A DNA stretch of 46,899 nucleotides from positions 1 through 46,899 of the forward strand of contig JANXXJ010000324.1 in assembly GCA_025350665.1 (NCBI GenBank), written 5' to 3'. The stretch's first letter is position 1; each line of letters begins with the position of its first letter. This DNA is from Gemmatimonadota bacterium. GTDB lineage: Bacteria > Gemmatimonadota > Gemmatimonadetes > Gemmatimonadales > GWC2-71-9. The position numbers were made by a program, and so were the translations under genes. Of the stretch, positions 17,634 to 28,527 are shown one piece after another. The notes beneath the pieces are model-generated. The model was not told the DNA's origin. It worked only from the letters and a program-made list of their open reading frames with translations, and searched no databases.

Positions 17634-19271
17634 TTACATCCGATCCGGGGCGGTAAGCCCCAAGAGCTTGAGTCCGTTGCCCAATACGATGCGGGCGGCC
17701 CGGGCGAGGACCAGGCGCCCCTGCTCCACGGCCGCCGGCTCCCCGAGGACCCGGCAGTGGTGGTACCAGCCGTGCGCCACGCGCGCCAGCTCCTCGAGAT
17801 ACGACGTGATCCGCTGAGGCTGCCGCTCGGCGGCAGCCCGGGCCACCGTCTCCGGAAACGCGGTGAGCGCCTTGAGCAGTTCCGCGTCCTGCGGCGCCGG
17901 GAGCCCGGCGACATCGGCGCTATCGCCCACCTCGTCAACGGTGCGGCCCGCCACTCGGAAGATGCCGGCCATCCTGGCGTGGGCCATCTGCAGGTAGAAC
18001 ACCGGGTTCTCGTCGGTCTGTTTCTTGGCGAGGTCGACGTCGAAACTGAATGGCGTGTCACCTCGACGCATCAGGAAGAAGTAGCGCGCCGCGTCGATGC
18101 CAACCTCGTCCAGGAGATCTCGGAGCGTGACGAAATTGCCGGCCCGTTTCGACATCTTCATCTCTTCCCCGCCGCGCACCACCTTGACGAGCTGCACCAG
18201 CGGTACCTCGAACGAGTCCCCGGGGTGCCCGAGCGCCACGAGCACGGCACGCATCCGGGGGATGTACCCGTGGTGGTCCGCCCCCCATACGTCGATCAGG
18301 TACTCGAAGCCTCGGGCGAACTTGTCGACGTGGTAGGCGATGTCGGGGACGAGGTAGGTATAGCTGCCGTCGCTCTTCTTCAGCACCCGGTCCTTGTCGT
18401 CCCCGAATGACGTGGTCCGGAGCCAGATCGCGCCGTCCTGGTCGAACAGCAGTCCCTTGTCCCGGAGCACGGCCAGGGCCGATGCGACCTTGCCGTTATC
18501 ATAGAGCGACTGCTCCGACGTGTGAACGTCAAAGACCACGCCGAAATCACGGAGCAGCTCATCCTGCTCGATCCGTTGACTCCGGAGCGCAAACGCCCGG
18601 CACACCGGGGCCGCCTCAACCTCCGCGCGGTCGGCGAAGCCGGGTCCCTCCTCGGCCAGCAACGCCGTCGCCGCTTCAGCCAGATATTCGCCGTGGTAGC
18701 CGCCTTCGGGAATCTCCGCCTCGCGCCCCGCCGCCTGCTGCACCCGAGCCCAGAGGCTCTTGGCCAGTTTGTCGATCTGGACGCCCGCATCGTTGATATA
18801 GAACTCGCGCGTCACGTCGTGACCGGTCCACTGCAGCATCGTCGCAATCAAGTCCCCAAGCGCCGCCCCGCGACCATGCCCGACGTGCAGTGGCCCCGTC
18901 GGATTGGCTGAGACAAACTCGACATTCACCCGCCGACCCGCGCCGGCCTGCGAGCGTCCATACTCCGGCCCCTGCCGGATGATCTCGCGCAACTGCTCCG
19001 CCAGTTCGTCGCCTGCCAGCCAGAAGTTGATGAATCCGGGTCCCGCCACGGCGGTCCGGGATACGATCCCGGCCGGCAGTGCCAGTCGGCCCACGATCTC
19101 ATCGGCGAGTGTTCGGGGATTCGCTTTCTGGACCTTCGCGATGCCCATCGCGAGGTTGGTGGCCCAGTCCCCATGACTGGGATCGCGCGGACGCTCGACG
19201 ATGAACGGCACGTCGGCGGCCCCCATCTCGGCGGCGATTCGAGCCAACTCGGCCCGAAGCTGGTCGCTCAT
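17634..19271 (-). CDS. argS: Arginyl-tRNA synthetase
   Basis: Class I aminoacyl-tRNA synthetase charging tRNA-Arg. The 545-residue product has the N-terminal additional domain (MSDQLRAELARIAAEM ... PSHGDWATNLAM), the HIGH motif as PLHVGHGRGAALGD, and the KMSKR motif EEMKMSKRAGNFVTL, with the C-terminal helical anticodon-binding domain (RITSYLEELARVAHGWYHH). The long open frame upstream is read through the fmdB-like gene; I choose the ATG at 19271, which overlaps the upstream stop as ATGA and starts the conserved N-terminal domain. ArgRS frequently lacks a canonical KMSKS; here the motif is present, so no compensation is needed. Confidence 0.97.
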   Translation of the reverse strand: MSDQLRAELARIAAEMGAADVPFIVERPRDPSHGDWATNLAMGIAKVQKANPRTLADEIVGRLALPAGIVSRTAVAGPGFINFWLAGDELAEQLREIIRQGPEYGRSQAGAGRRVNVEFVSANPTGPLHVGHGRGAALGDLIATMLQWTGHDVTREFYINDAGVQIDKLAKSLWARVQQAAGREAEIPEGGYHGEYLAEAATALLAEEGPGFADRAEVEAAPVCRAFALRSQRIEQDELLRDFGVVFDVHTSEQSLYDNGKVASALAVLRDKGLLFDQDGAIWLRTTSFGDDKDRVLKKSDGSYTYLVPDIAYHVDKFARGFEYLIDVWGADHHGYIPRMRAVLVALGHPGDSFEVPLVQLVKVVRGGEEMKMSKRAGNFVTLRDLLDEVGIDAARYFFLMRRGDTPFSFDVDLAKKQTDENPVFYLQMAHARMAGIFRVAGRTVDEVGDSADVAGLPAPQDAELLKALTAFPETVARAAAERQPQRITSYLEELARVAHGWYHHCRVLGEPAAVEQGRLVLARAARIVLGNGLKLLGLTAPDRM

Positions 19272-19588
19272 TCGCCGTCCTTCCCGGCTTTCTTGCTGGA
19301 TTTCTTGGCGGCGTCGGGCTTGGGCGCCGGCGGGTCGGGTGGCGCCGTAGCCGACGCACTCGGTTCGGCAGCAGGGCCTTCGAGAGCGTCCTTGCGAGGG
19401 CCTTTGCCGTCCTTGCCGTAGTCTGTGATGTAGAAGCCGGCGCCCTTGAAAATCAGGCCGGCCCCGCCCGAGATGATCCGCGTGGCGCGGGCCCCGCATT
19501 GCGGGCACCTCGACTTGGGCCGTTCCGAAATCCTCTGGAAGGCTTCGAACGCGTGCCCTTTGGCACACTGGTACTCGTAGGTTGGCAT
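19268..19588 (-). CDS. FmdB-type zinc ribbon protein
   Basis: A 106-residue putative regulatory protein with a zinc ribbon at the N-terminus and a low-complexity tail. Start MPTYEYQCAKGHAFEAFQRI, then CPQCGARATRIISGGAGLIF and KGAGFYITDYGKD, all hallmarks of the FmdB domain. The first zinc knuckle is C-x3-H (Cys8, His12) in place of CxxC, with Cys28 and Cys31 as the second pair. From residue 60 the sequence is rich in Ala, Pro, Lys and Asp (disordered; ends KKSSKKAGKDGE). The start was moved from the upstream ATG to the one giving MPTYEY, which is the invariant beginning of the family. Precedes argS with a four-base overlap. Function of the family is not well established. Confidence 0.9.
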   Translation of the reverse strand: MPTYEYQCAKGHAFEAFQRISERPKSRCPQCGARATRIISGGAGLIFKGAGFYITDYGKDGKGPRKDALEGPAAEPSASATAPPDPPAPKPDAAKKSSKKAGKDGE

Positions 19589-19695
19589 CGGCTCACGGAA
19601 CTGGTTAAGCAAATACAGCGCAGCAAGTTAGCCGACGTGGCGGAGGCGTACAAGCGTCATGCTTCTTCGGCCGCGGCCGAGCGCACAAGGTCGCG

Positions 19696-20211
19696 TCACG
19701 AGTCCGCGACTTTCACCGCGGTCGCCAGGCCGCTGATCGCCATCGGTCCCGGCAGCGACGGCCCCGTTGTCACGATCCGACGGAGGTACCCGATCTGGCC
19801 CAGGTGGAAGCCCAGATGGGTCGTGAGCTGGAGTAACCAGTCCCCCGTCACCACCTGGAACTTCCCGCCCACCGTCTCCGGAAATGGCGCATCGAGATCG
19901 ATCGCCCGCCCGCCGCCGAATGCCTCGCGCACGACCGCGATCGCCTGCTCGAGATCGGCGAACAAATCGGCCCGCGGCACGCCCCGCGCCGAGAACTCGT
20001 GCTCCCGCTGCCTGACGTAGCCCGTGCCGCCGAGTTTGGCGCCGACGAAGTGACGAATGTTGCCGGCGAGGTGGAGGGCCAGCGTACCGGCGGAATTGGT
20101 GATTCCCTGCGGCGTCAGCCAGACCGACGCCTCGTCGGGAAAGGCGGCAAGCTCAGCCTTGACGCTCTCGAGATCCCGGAGCAGGATCCGTTCGATCCAC
20201 TGAATGTTCAT
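19696..20211 (-). CDS. DinB-fold family protein
   Basis: A 171-residue four-helix-bundle protein of the DinB/YfiT superfamily, often metal-dependent thiol transferases or proteins of unknown function. The predicted metal-ligand histidines are seen in LALHLAGNIRHFVGAKL and LTTHLGFHLGQIGYLRR, matching the H...HxxxH pattern of the family. The start MNIQWIERILLRDLE is used because the N-terminal helix begins there; upstream frame is in the next gene. It is separated by 107 bases from the fmdB-like gene, the largest gap in this part of the run, so the next transcript may begin there. Neighbours (an esterase, acyl-CoA mutase) do not point to a role. Confidence 0.85.
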   Translation of the reverse strand: MNIQWIERILLRDLESVKAELAAFPDEASVWLTPQGITNSAGTLALHLAGNIRHFVGAKLGGTGYVRQREHEFSARGVPRADLFADLEQAIAVVREAFGGGRAIDLDAPFPETVGGKFQVVTGDWLLQLTTHLGFHLGQIGYLRRIVTTGPSLPGPMAISGLATAVKVADS

Positions 20212-20221
20212 GGACGCCCCC

Positions 20222-20866
20222 TCAGGCAATGGCAACCAGCGTGGTCCGATCAACGACGTGCGTGCCGGCGAACGGTCGCATCTCGACCGGGACACCAAGA
20301 CCGGCCAGGCGGGCCTCCTCGTTCCGGAGGCCGTCGGCCGTGATGAACTGATCCCGATCCCCGACGGATATCACGAGACTCCCGTCGCGCAGGACCGCGC
20401 GGAGCCGCTCCAGGTCGAGGTCGGGAGGAACCGTCCCGCCCCAGAGGACCAGCCGCGAAACCGCGTGGCGCCCGAACGTCACCCACCGCGCCGCCGTAGC
20501 GGCTCCCTGCGAGAAACCATGGACCTCGACCCTTGGTCGCGGCGGCATCTCACCAAGCACCTGATCCGCCACCAGATCGAGATACCGCACGTAGTCTTCG
20601 ATCTCCGACTCGCGGTCCTCTTTGGTCATCCACGACGCCCCAACCCGCCGAGTCTGGTTCTCCTCGAAGTAGGAACGGGACAGACCCTCGGGCGCGACGA
20701 TCAGGCGTCCGGGCCGGGCGGCCGGCTCGAACCAGCGGAGGAAACCTCCCGCCAGCTGGCTGAACCCATGCAGGACGAACCACACTTCGTCGGCGGCATC
20801 GCGGTCACCGATCGTGAAGTAACGGGCAGTCCGGGGGACCTGGATGTGAGTCGCGTGATATGCCAT
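20222..20866 (-). CDS. Alpha/beta-hydrolase, phospholipase/carboxylesterase type
   Basis: 214-residue soluble esterase of the carboxylesterase/thioesterase (PF02230-like) fold. The strand-loop VWFVLHGFSQLAGGFLRWF forms the oxyanion region; the nucleophile is Ser119 in the motif VEVHGFSQGAATAARW; Asp170 or Asp172 in ISVGDRDQFITADGL and His203 in RPFAGTHVVDR complete the triad. No signal peptide. The gene starts 6 bases after the mutase stop codon and is preceded by AAGG as ribosome-binding site. Substrate unknown; family members hydrolyse short esters or acyl-proteins. Confidence 0.9.
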   Translation of the reverse strand: MAYHATHIQVPRTARYFTIGDRDAADEVWFVLHGFSQLAGGFLRWFEPAARPGRLIVAPEGLSRSYFEENQTRRVGASWMTKEDRESEIEDYVRYLDLVADQVLGEMPPRPRVEVHGFSQGAATAARWVTFGRHAVSRLVLWGGTVPPDLDLERLRAVLRDGSLVISVGDRDQFITADGLRNEEARLAGLGVPVEMRPFAGTHVVDRTTLVAIA

Positions 20867-20872
20867 GGGACC

Positions 20873-22422
<1,550 letters not shown>

Positions 22423-22426
<4 letters not shown>

Positions 22427-23445
22427 CCTTCCGCCTCGGTCTCGGCCATGATCTGCGCGACGAACTCGACATCCCGGATCGAGCCGATCACCAGCGCCGT
22501 CCTCTGGTGGAGGGCCTCGGGCTGGATGTCGAGAATCCGGCGTCGGCCGTCCGTGGCCGCCCCGCCCGCATGTTCGACGATGAACGCCATCGGGTTCGCC
22601 TCATAGGTGAGACGGAGTTTCCCGTTGACGTTCTTGGTGTCGGCCGGGTACATGAAGATGCCCCCCGCGATCAGGTTGCGGTGGAAATCCGCCACGAGCG
22701 AGCCGATGTAGCGGCTGTTCTTGCCCTCGATCCGTTCCGGAAGGTCGCCGTGAAAACCTCGCACTGCCTTTTGGGTGCCCCGGTTCCAGCGGGCGAAATT
22801 GCTTTCGTTGACGCTGTAGTACATCCCGACCTCCGGAATCCGGAGGTTCTCATGGGAGAGCAGAAACTCCCCGACCGTCGGGTCGAGGGTGAAGCCATGG
22901 ACGCCCTGCCCGGCGGTGTAGACGAGCATGACACTGGAGCCATACATGACGTATCCGGCCGCGACCTGCCGGGCGCCCGCCTGCAGTACATCGGCCAGGG
23001 TGCCCTGGCCCTCCATCGAGTTGCGCCGGTAGATACTGAAGATGGTGCCGACCGCCGCGTTCACGTCGATGTTCGACGACCCGTCGAGCGGATCGAAGAG
23101 GACCGCATATTTGCCCTGCGGCCAGCCCGGCGGGACCGGAATCAGTTCTTCGTCCTCTTCCGACGCCATCACGCAGACTCGCCCGGTGTGGCCCATGACG
23201 TTCTTCAGTGTTTCGTTGGCGAGGACGTCCAGCTTCTTCTGATCCTCGCCCTGCACGTTGGTCGCCCCGGCCGAGCCGAGGATGTCCACCAGGCCGGCCC
23301 GCCGGATCGCGGCGGCCACGATCTTGGCCCCCAGCGCAAAATCGTACAGGAGGTTCGACAGCTCGCCTGTGGCGTCGGGAAACTGCCGCTCCTGCTCGAG
23401 GATGAACCGCTCGATGGTGACCAGCGGACCGTTATAGAGCGCCAT
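22423..23445 (-). CDS. fbp: Fructose-1,6-bisphosphatase, class I
   Basis: Gluconeogenic phosphatase releasing phosphate from fructose 1,6-bisphosphate. 340 residues with [22 protein letters not shown] (metal ligands), the FBPase signature [20 protein letters not shown], and later [21 protein letters not shown] and [11 protein letters not shown]. The ATG at 23445 starts [19 protein letters not shown], the conserved N-terminal helix; the upstream part of the open frame lies inside comEC. The start overlaps the comEC stop by about 14 bases. In the same run as the mutase gene, consistent with carbon entering gluconeogenesis from propionyl-CoA, though that is inference. Confidence 0.97.
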
Positions 23446-25705
23446 GCCTGACCGTTCCTGTTGAATCTGGACCCCTGAGCGGGTACGCCGCGGATCCGCG
23501 ACGACCTCGAACCACCATCTGCCCGTGCTCGATCCGCACGGTGACCGTCCCCTCGCGATCGGTCCGCCATACGACGATGCCCGCCGCGTCGAGCCGCGCG
23601 ACCGTCTCCGGTGCCGGGTGACCATATCGGTTGGTCCGGCCCACACTGATGATTGCCGCCGCCGGCCTGAGCCGCGCCAGCCACCCCACCCCGGTCGCGG
23701 TGCGGGAACCGTGATGCCCGACTTTGAGCAGGTCGACGCCCTGGACGTTCGACCCGATGCGCGCTTCGGCCAGCAGTCCCGCATCGCCGGCAAACAGCGC
23801 TCGGAACCCGCCAGCATTCACCACGAGCACGGCCGAATCTTCATTGAGGTCCGTACCCCAACTCTCCCAGGTCGAATCAGGATGGAGCGCCGTGAACCGC
23901 ACCTCATCCACCGCGAACGTTGTCCCGGACCGCACCGGGATCCATGGGATCCCTCGATCGGCCATCGCATCGAGCAGCGCCAGATAGTGCGGATCGGGAA
24001 CCGCTTCGGCCGGCTCAAAGACCCGTCCTACCTCGATGGCGCCGAGGACCGCCATGAGCCCGCCGTAGTGATCCCGGTGCCCGTGGGAGAGAACGACGGC
24101 CTCGAGGCGATGGACCCCTTGGCGTTCAAGATACGGGACGACCACCGCCAGGCCCGCGTCGAAGCGGTCGTCCGACGGCCCCGCGTCGATCAGAACCCAG
24201 TGACCAGAAGCCGTTTGCACCAGCGCGGCATCGCCCTGCCCCACATCGAGAAAATGTAACGCGAGTCCGGGGCGGCTGTCAGCGACCGGGACCAGTTGCC
24301 AAACCAGGCCCAGGGCGAGACCGACTCCCAGTCCCCAGGCGATACGGCGGCCGGCTTCTCGGGCGGTAGCCCGGCCTCCGAATGCAACCGCTGCCCCGGC
24401 GACCACCAGCAGCGCGAGCAACGCCGGCAGGGGACCCGGTTCAAAGCTCAAGGCCGCCCCGGGGATCGCGGCCCCCCGCCGGGCCAGGGCCTCCAGCGCC
24501 GCGAGCAACGCGCCGCCTCCGGCCGCCACCGAGGCCGCCACTCGGGGGAGAATCGGAGCCACCAGCAGGCTGGCCAGCACAGCCGGCACGGCGGCTGCGG
24601 CCAACGGAATGGCAATCGGATTGAGCGCGATTCCCGCGAGCGCGACCGTGCCGAGCCACCAGGCGGTTATCGGCGCGGTGGCCAGAGTGGCGCCAACCGA
24701 TCCGGCCATCATCCGCCAGCCGGCGCCGGTCCCGAAGGCCCGGTCGCTCCAGCGGACCGCCGCGGTCGCTCCCCACAGCGATCCGATCGAAAGCCAGGCC
24801 CCGAGATCGAACAACGCCCAGGGATCGACAACGAGCACGAGCCAGGCGCACAACGCAAACAGCGGCCCGGCGCTGGGGTTCCTCTGTCCGAACCGCGCCA
24901 ACGCACCGATGGTGGCCAACAGGCCGGCCCGGACGGCGGGCGGCGGCAGGCCGATGAAGCCGATGTAGGCCAGCACCAGGGCGGCCGCCACCGGCGATCG
25001 GACTCTCACGCCCAGCAGTCCCAGAATGATTTGAACCCAGGCCCAGATAAGGCCGACATGGAACCCGCTGATCGACAGCAGATGCACGAGGCCCGACCGA
25101 GCGAACGCCCGTTGCAGATCCGGATCGATCGTCCCCCGGGAGCCCAGCACCAGGGCCTCGATCATGCCGGCGCGCGCTCCGAAGAGTCGGCCGATCGAGC
25201 GGAGCGTTCCATTGCGGAGCGATTCTACCCAATCCGCGGGGCCGACCCGGCCCTGGGCCTCCATGACGCCGAGAAGACCGTCGGGGGGCCGCCAACGCCC
25301 CTCCATCTGCCGCCAATTGCCCCGCACCGTCCCGCGCCAACCGGCCCACAAGGTGTCCGATCCACCCGGCCGGAAAGGGATGGTGCCCCGACACGGCCGG
25401 TCCAGCAGGCGAAGGCTTCCGATTCGACGGGGAGCTGCGGGCACCACGACCGCCACGTGGGCCGAAATCGCTCCCGGCGCGATCACGGATGCACAGCGAT
25501 CACGGTCGGCGTGCCGGGTAGCCGCCCCGCTCAGGGCCCCGACTGCAACCACAACGCCGATCCAGCGGCGGCGACCGGGAAGGACGATAGCCGCGGTCCC
25601 GCCGGCCAGGACCGCGGGAAAGCCCGCGCCGAGGCCCGCGACGACGCCGGTGGCGTGAGCGGCGAGTCCAATCAACGCCGGGGAGGGCGAACGAAACGGG
25701 GGCAC
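23432..25705 (-). CDS. comEC: ComEC/Rec2 competence DNA-channel protein
   Basis: Inner-membrane channel that carries single-stranded DNA into the cytoplasm during natural transformation. Parts in order: N-terminal hydrophobic helices with a soluble OB-like region (DUF4131), the competence domain with [42 protein letters not shown] and many membrane helices, and from about residue 490 a metallo-beta-lactamase domain: [37 protein letters not shown] and [12 protein letters not shown]. The start is uncertain: GTG at 25705 lies inside a perfect hairpin, whereas the TTG at 25741 would add a leader encoded mainly by that hairpin and no obvious ribosome-binding site precedes either. All domains are complete at about 757 residues. 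comFB is directly upstream. Confidence 0.93.
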   Translation of the reverse strand: MPPFRSPSPALIGLAAHATGVVAGLGAGFPAVLAGGTAAIVLPGRRRWIGVVVAVGALSGAATRHADRDRCASVIAPGAISAHVAVVVPAAPRRIGSLRLLDRPCRGTIPFRPGGSDTLWAGWRGTVRGNWRQMEGRWRPPDGLLGVMEAQGRVGPADWVESLRNGTLRSIGRLFGARAGMIEALVLGSRGTIDPDLQRAFARSGLVHLLSISGFHVGLIWAWVQIILGLLGVRVRSPVAAALVLAYIGFIGLPPPAVRAGLLATIGALARFGQRNPSAGPLFALCAWLVLVVDPWALFDLGAWLSIGSLWGATAAVRWSDRAFGTGAGWRMMAGSVGATLATAPITAWWLGTVALAGIALNPIAIPLAAAAVPAVLASLLVAPILPRVAASVAAGGGALLAALEALARRGAAIPGAALSFEPGPLPALLALLVVAGAAVAFGGRATAREAGRRIAWGLGVGLALGLVWQLVPVADSRPGLALHFLDVGQGDAALVQTASGHWVLIDAGPSDDRFDAGLAVVVPYLERQGVHRLEAVVLSHGHRDHYGGLMAVLGAIEVGRVFEPAEAVPDPHYLALLDAMADRGIPWIPVRSGTTFAVDEVRFTALHPDSTWESWGTDLNEDSAVLVVNAGGFRALFAGDAGLLAEARIGSNVQGVDLLKVGHHGSRTATGVGWLARLRPAAAIISVGRTNRYGHPAPETVARLDAAGIVVWRTDREGTVTVRIEHGQMVVRGRRGSAAYPLRGPDSTGTVRHGAL

Positions 25706-25727
25706 GGTCGATGGTACCGTGCCCCCG
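25697..25727 (-). terminator. Perfect 12-bp inverted repeat over the comEC start (terminator-like or operator)
   Basis: The + strand reads CGGGGGCACGGT, a 7-base loop, then ACCGTGCCCCCG: 12 perfect base pairs, mostly G-C. On the minus strand it is followed by TTTCGTT, a weak T-tract, as in an intrinsic terminator placed between comFB and comEC. The possible comEC GTG lies in the second arm. It could instead be a DNA operator dyad or an mRNA hairpin hiding the start. Which of these applies cannot be told from sequence. Confidence 0.55.
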
Positions 25728-25778
25728 GGGAAACGCGTCAACCAATCGGCCGCAACCTACGACCGTTTTGCCGCGTGG

Positions 25779-26066
25779 CTACACGGCGGCAGCTCGACCG
25801 CAGCGCGGCGACAAGGCCACTCGACGGAATCCATCCATCACGGCCACGTCGATCGACGCCCGTCCCTGGTGCTTGTCGAGGTTGACCTCAGTCACCACCG
25901 TCCCCTCGAGGGTAGCCACATACCGGGGCGGTAGGCGGTTGAGGGCATACACGATCACGTCAGCCCGACACATGTCACAGCCGCAGAATTCCGAAAAATG
26001 CGGCCGGAGATTTTGATACGCGTCCACCACATGGTCTTCGACCGCATTCTTGAGACGAATCGTCAT
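25779..26066 (-). CDS. comFB: ComFB-family late competence protein
   Basis: 95-residue protein matching the ComFB family: helix VEDHVVDAYQNLRPHFSEF, then the cysteine cluster CGCDMCRADVIVYALNRLPPRYV (Cys28, Cys30, Cys33 and the conserved ALNxLPPRY) and a strand-rich end. The ATG overlaps the miaB stop (ATGA). ComFB was named from the Bacillus comF operon. I recall reports that family members bind cyclic dinucleotides, which I cannot verify here. Being immediately upstream of comEC, it may regulate DNA uptake. The zinc or nucleotide ligand role of the cysteines is not shown by the sequence. Confidence 0.88.
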   Translation of the reverse strand: MTIRLKNAVEDHVVDAYQNLRPHFSEFCGCDMCRADVIVYALNRLPPRYVATLEGTVVTEVNLDKHQGRASIDVAVMDGFRRVALSPRCGRAAAV

Positions 26067-27373
26067 AGTACCGCCAACGCCGATTGGGTGATGGTTGTTC
26101 CGGTGAAAGTCGATCCAGTGGTACCGGTAAGCCGGACCTGGTGGTATTCGCCGACCGAGTCCTCCGGCAAGTCGAGCAGGACCATAAGGTTCGTCCTGGT
26201 TCGCCCCAGCATCCCACCCCGTTTCGCTCGCTGCTCGACCAGCACGTCCTGTACCGTGCCGACTCGCCCAAGGTTCTTTCGGCGGGTCTGGCCCCGGACC
26301 AGGTCGATCAACCGCTGGAGGCGCTCCGCGGCTTGCCCCTCAGGCACATGATCAGCCAGTTTGACGGCCGGCGTCCCCTCCCGTAGGGAGTATCGGAAGG
26401 TATAGCCATCGTCAAAATCCGCCGCCTCGACCAGGGACATTGTCTCGGCAAAATGCGATTCCGTCTCGCCGGGAAACCCGACGATGATATCGGTCGACAA
26501 CGTGATGCCAGGAATTGCAGCCCTGAGCTTGGCGACGACCTCCAGGTACTGTTCCCTGGTGTAGCGACGAAGCATCCGTCTGAGCACGGGATTCGACCCG
26601 CTCTGCACCGGGAGATGGACGTGCTCGCAGACCGCCGGCACCGCGGCCATCGCGTCGATCACCCGGTCGGTGAAATCGGTGGGATAGGGGCTCGTAAAAC
26701 GGAGCCGTTTCACCCCATCGACCTCACCGATGGCCCGGAGCAGATCGGCGAAATCGGACCGGCCATCGTGATAGGAATTGACGGTCTGACCGAGCAGGGT
26801 GATTTCACTGACGCCCGATGCCGCCAGGCCAAGGACCTCGCCGACGACATCCCGAAGCTGACGGCTGCGTTCGGGACCACGGGTGTATGGCACGATGCAG
26901 AACGTGCATTTGTAGTCACAGCCTCGCTGCACCGTGACGAATGCCGTCGGTCCCGCGGCCCGAACCGGTGGGACGTCCTCGTAGTGTTCCCAGGAACGGA
27001 ATGCGGTATCGGTCAGCCTACGGCCGGCCGAGGCCTCCTGAATCAGATCGGCGAGGTGGCGATAGCCATCGGGACCGACGACGAGGTCAACCTTGGGCGA
27101 TTGTTCCAGCAGCGTCGGCCCGAGCCGCTGAGCCATGCAGCCGACGACTCCGAGGATGGCACCATTGACCTTGTGCCGCGACAATTCGCCGACCCTGCCG
27201 GCGACCCGAAGTTCGGCGTGGTCCCGGACAGCGCAGGTGTTCACCAGCATCACGTCGGCCAGCGCCGGATCGTCGACCCTGGTGTAGCCCCGCTCACCCA
27301 GCACGCCGAACATGATCTCCGTATCGGCCGCATTCATCTGGCAACCGTACGTTTCGATGTACACCCGCTTCAT
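26063..27373 (-). CDS. miaB: tRNA-2-methylthio-N6-dimethylallyladenosine synthase MiaB
   Basis: Radical-SAM methylthiotransferase adding a methylthio group to i6A37 of tRNAs. The 436 residues have three domains: N-terminal UPF0004 with Cys11, Cys47 and Cys79 (ETYGCQMN, NTCAVRD, VVGCMAQRL), the radical-SAM core with the cluster CDYKCTFCIVPYTRGPERSR (Cys152, Cys156, Cys159), and the C-terminal TRAM domain (GTVQDVLVEQRAKRGGMLGR). The start MKRVYIETYG is the standard beginning; the open frame upstream runs far into the next gene and is spurious. Its gene is followed by overlapping comFB. The same family includes MtaB and RimO; the N-terminal cysteine pattern and the RGPERSR sequence fit MiaB best. 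Confidence 0.95.
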   Translation of the reverse strand: MKRVYIETYGCQMNAADTEIMFGVLGERGYTRVDDPALADVMLVNTCAVRDHAELRVAGRVGELSRHKVNGAILGVVGCMAQRLGPTLLEQSPKVDLVVGPDGYRHLADLIQEASAGRRLTDTAFRSWEHYEDVPPVRAAGPTAFVTVQRGCDYKCTFCIVPYTRGPERSRQLRDVVGEVLGLAASGVSEITLLGQTVNSYHDGRSDFADLLRAIGEVDGVKRLRFTSPYPTDFTDRVIDAMAAVPAVCEHVHLPVQSGSNPVLRRMLRRYTREQYLEVVAKLRAAIPGITLSTDIIVGFPGETESHFAETMSLVEAADFDDGYTFRYSLREGTPAVKLADHVPEGQAAERLQRLIDLVRGQTRRKNLGRVGTVQDVLVEQRAKRGGMLGRTRTNLMVLLDLPEDSVGEYHQVRLTGTTGSTFTGTTITQSALAVL

Positions 27374-27375
27374 CG

Positions 27376-28527
27376 TCACGGCCGGAGGGAAAACCCGAGC
27401 GTCAGGACCGTCGCCCGCTCCGTATAGCCGGCGCCGTCGGCGCGCCACAGCCGTTCCAGGGCCAAGTCGAAGCCGCCCTGTCCACGGACGAACCGGAACC
27501 CGGTGCCCACCGCCAGCCCGACCTCGTGCGGCTGATGCCCCGCCCGCACCGGGAATGGGAGGGTCGCGTAGCGCCCCCCGAACCGGAGGGGCTTCTGCCC
27601 CGGGACCTTGCTGTTCCTCAGAATTTCGAATCCCGTAGCGACTTCGTAGGCGTTGTCCGCCCCGACACCGCCCTGGGCCAGGATGTCCTGATTCGAGGCG
27701 GACCATTGCTTGGCCTGATACGAGGCGGCCCACGCGACCTTGAGCGAGGGTTGCCACCGGACCGCCACCCCGTAGCTCGTCGGAAGATCGGTCCGGGCGA
27801 TGCGGGTGCTGTCCCGATCGATCGCCAGGTGGCCGTCCGACCGGAACGTCCCGGCCACGGTCAGCCGTGGCGCGACCCGGACGGACAGTCCGGTCGACAC
27901 GCCGAGCCCGAGGTACGACAGCTGCGATTGTTCGACCGCGACAGCATAGGTCGAGTCCGAGAAGTGTCGGTGATTCTCGAGCCGGTTCGACCCGGTGATG
28001 GCATGGAACCCGATGCCGAACTGCACCGATTTGCTGATCTGCCAGGCGCCGGCCACCCTGAGATCCGACAGGCCGCCGCGCGAACTCAACGTATCGAACA
28101 CGCCGACCGCTGCACCCCGCAGCTGAATGGTGTCGGTGGTTCCAAGCGAAAAATTCCGGTCGGTATAGGCCGACATGCTGATCGCCGCGGCGAACCGGGT
28201 TCCGCCGATCGGCCCCGCCACCAGGATCTGCGGAAACCGGTTGTCCTTCGCCGACGCGCTGCCGTAGGGATTGGTCGAGGTGCGAAAGTTCTGAGCGCTC
28301 GAGAACAGCGACGTGAATTGGAGGATGCCGGAGATCGATGCGGGACTCTGGCTGGACTCGAGATCGAACATCCCGAAGGCTCCGCCGGTGGCGATCGCCC
28401 GCGGCGACAACGGCCGGATCGGCAACCCGAGACCCCGCACCCCGAACTGAGAAGACTGGGCCGCGAGCGGCTGGGCGTGCCCAAGGACCATGGCCGCCAT
28501 GAGGACGGCGACGACGTGACGGCGCAT
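27376..28527 (-). CDS. Predicted outer-membrane beta-barrel protein
   Basis: No family name recognised with certainty. The 383-residue product has a signal peptide (MRRHVVAVLMAAMVLGHAQP, probable cut after LAA-Q) and then the alternation expected of a barrel: GGTRFAAAISMSAYTDRNFS, LRVAGAWQISKSVQFGIGFHAI, YLGLGVSTGLSVRVAPRL, with the C-terminal strand ATVLTLGFSLRP. The early region LGLPIRPLSPRAIATGGAFG recalls FadL-like or PorV/PorQ-like barrel proteins in bacteria with Sec-dependent outer-membrane cargo. The ATG shares a base with the stop codon of the lipoprotein gene (TAATG), so the two are likely translated together. No signal for a substrate. Confidence 0.82.
   Translation of the reverse strand: MRRHVVAVLMAAMVLGHAQPLAAQSSQFGVRGLGLPIRPLSPRAIATGGAFGMFDLESSQSPASISGILQFTSLFSSAQNFRTSTNPYGSASAKDNRFPQILVAGPIGGTRFAAAISMSAYTDRNFSLGTTDTIQLRGAAVGVFDTLSSRGGLSDLRVAGAWQISKSVQFGIGFHAITGSNRLENHRHFSDSTYAVAVEQSQLSYLGLGVSTGLSVRVAPRLTVAGTFRSDGHLAIDRDSTRIARTDLPTSYGVAVRWQPSLKVAWAASYQAKQWSASNQDILAQGGVGADNAYEVATGFEILRNSKVPGQKPLRFGGRYATLPFPVRAGHQPHEVGLAVGTGFRFVRGQGGFDLALERLWRADGAGYTERATVLTLGFSLRP

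Noticed and set aside
19665-19680. Palindrome TCGGCCGCGGCCGA as a terminator before the fmdB-like gene
   Set aside because: Short, no T-tract, and short GC palindromes are expected by chance in this genome.
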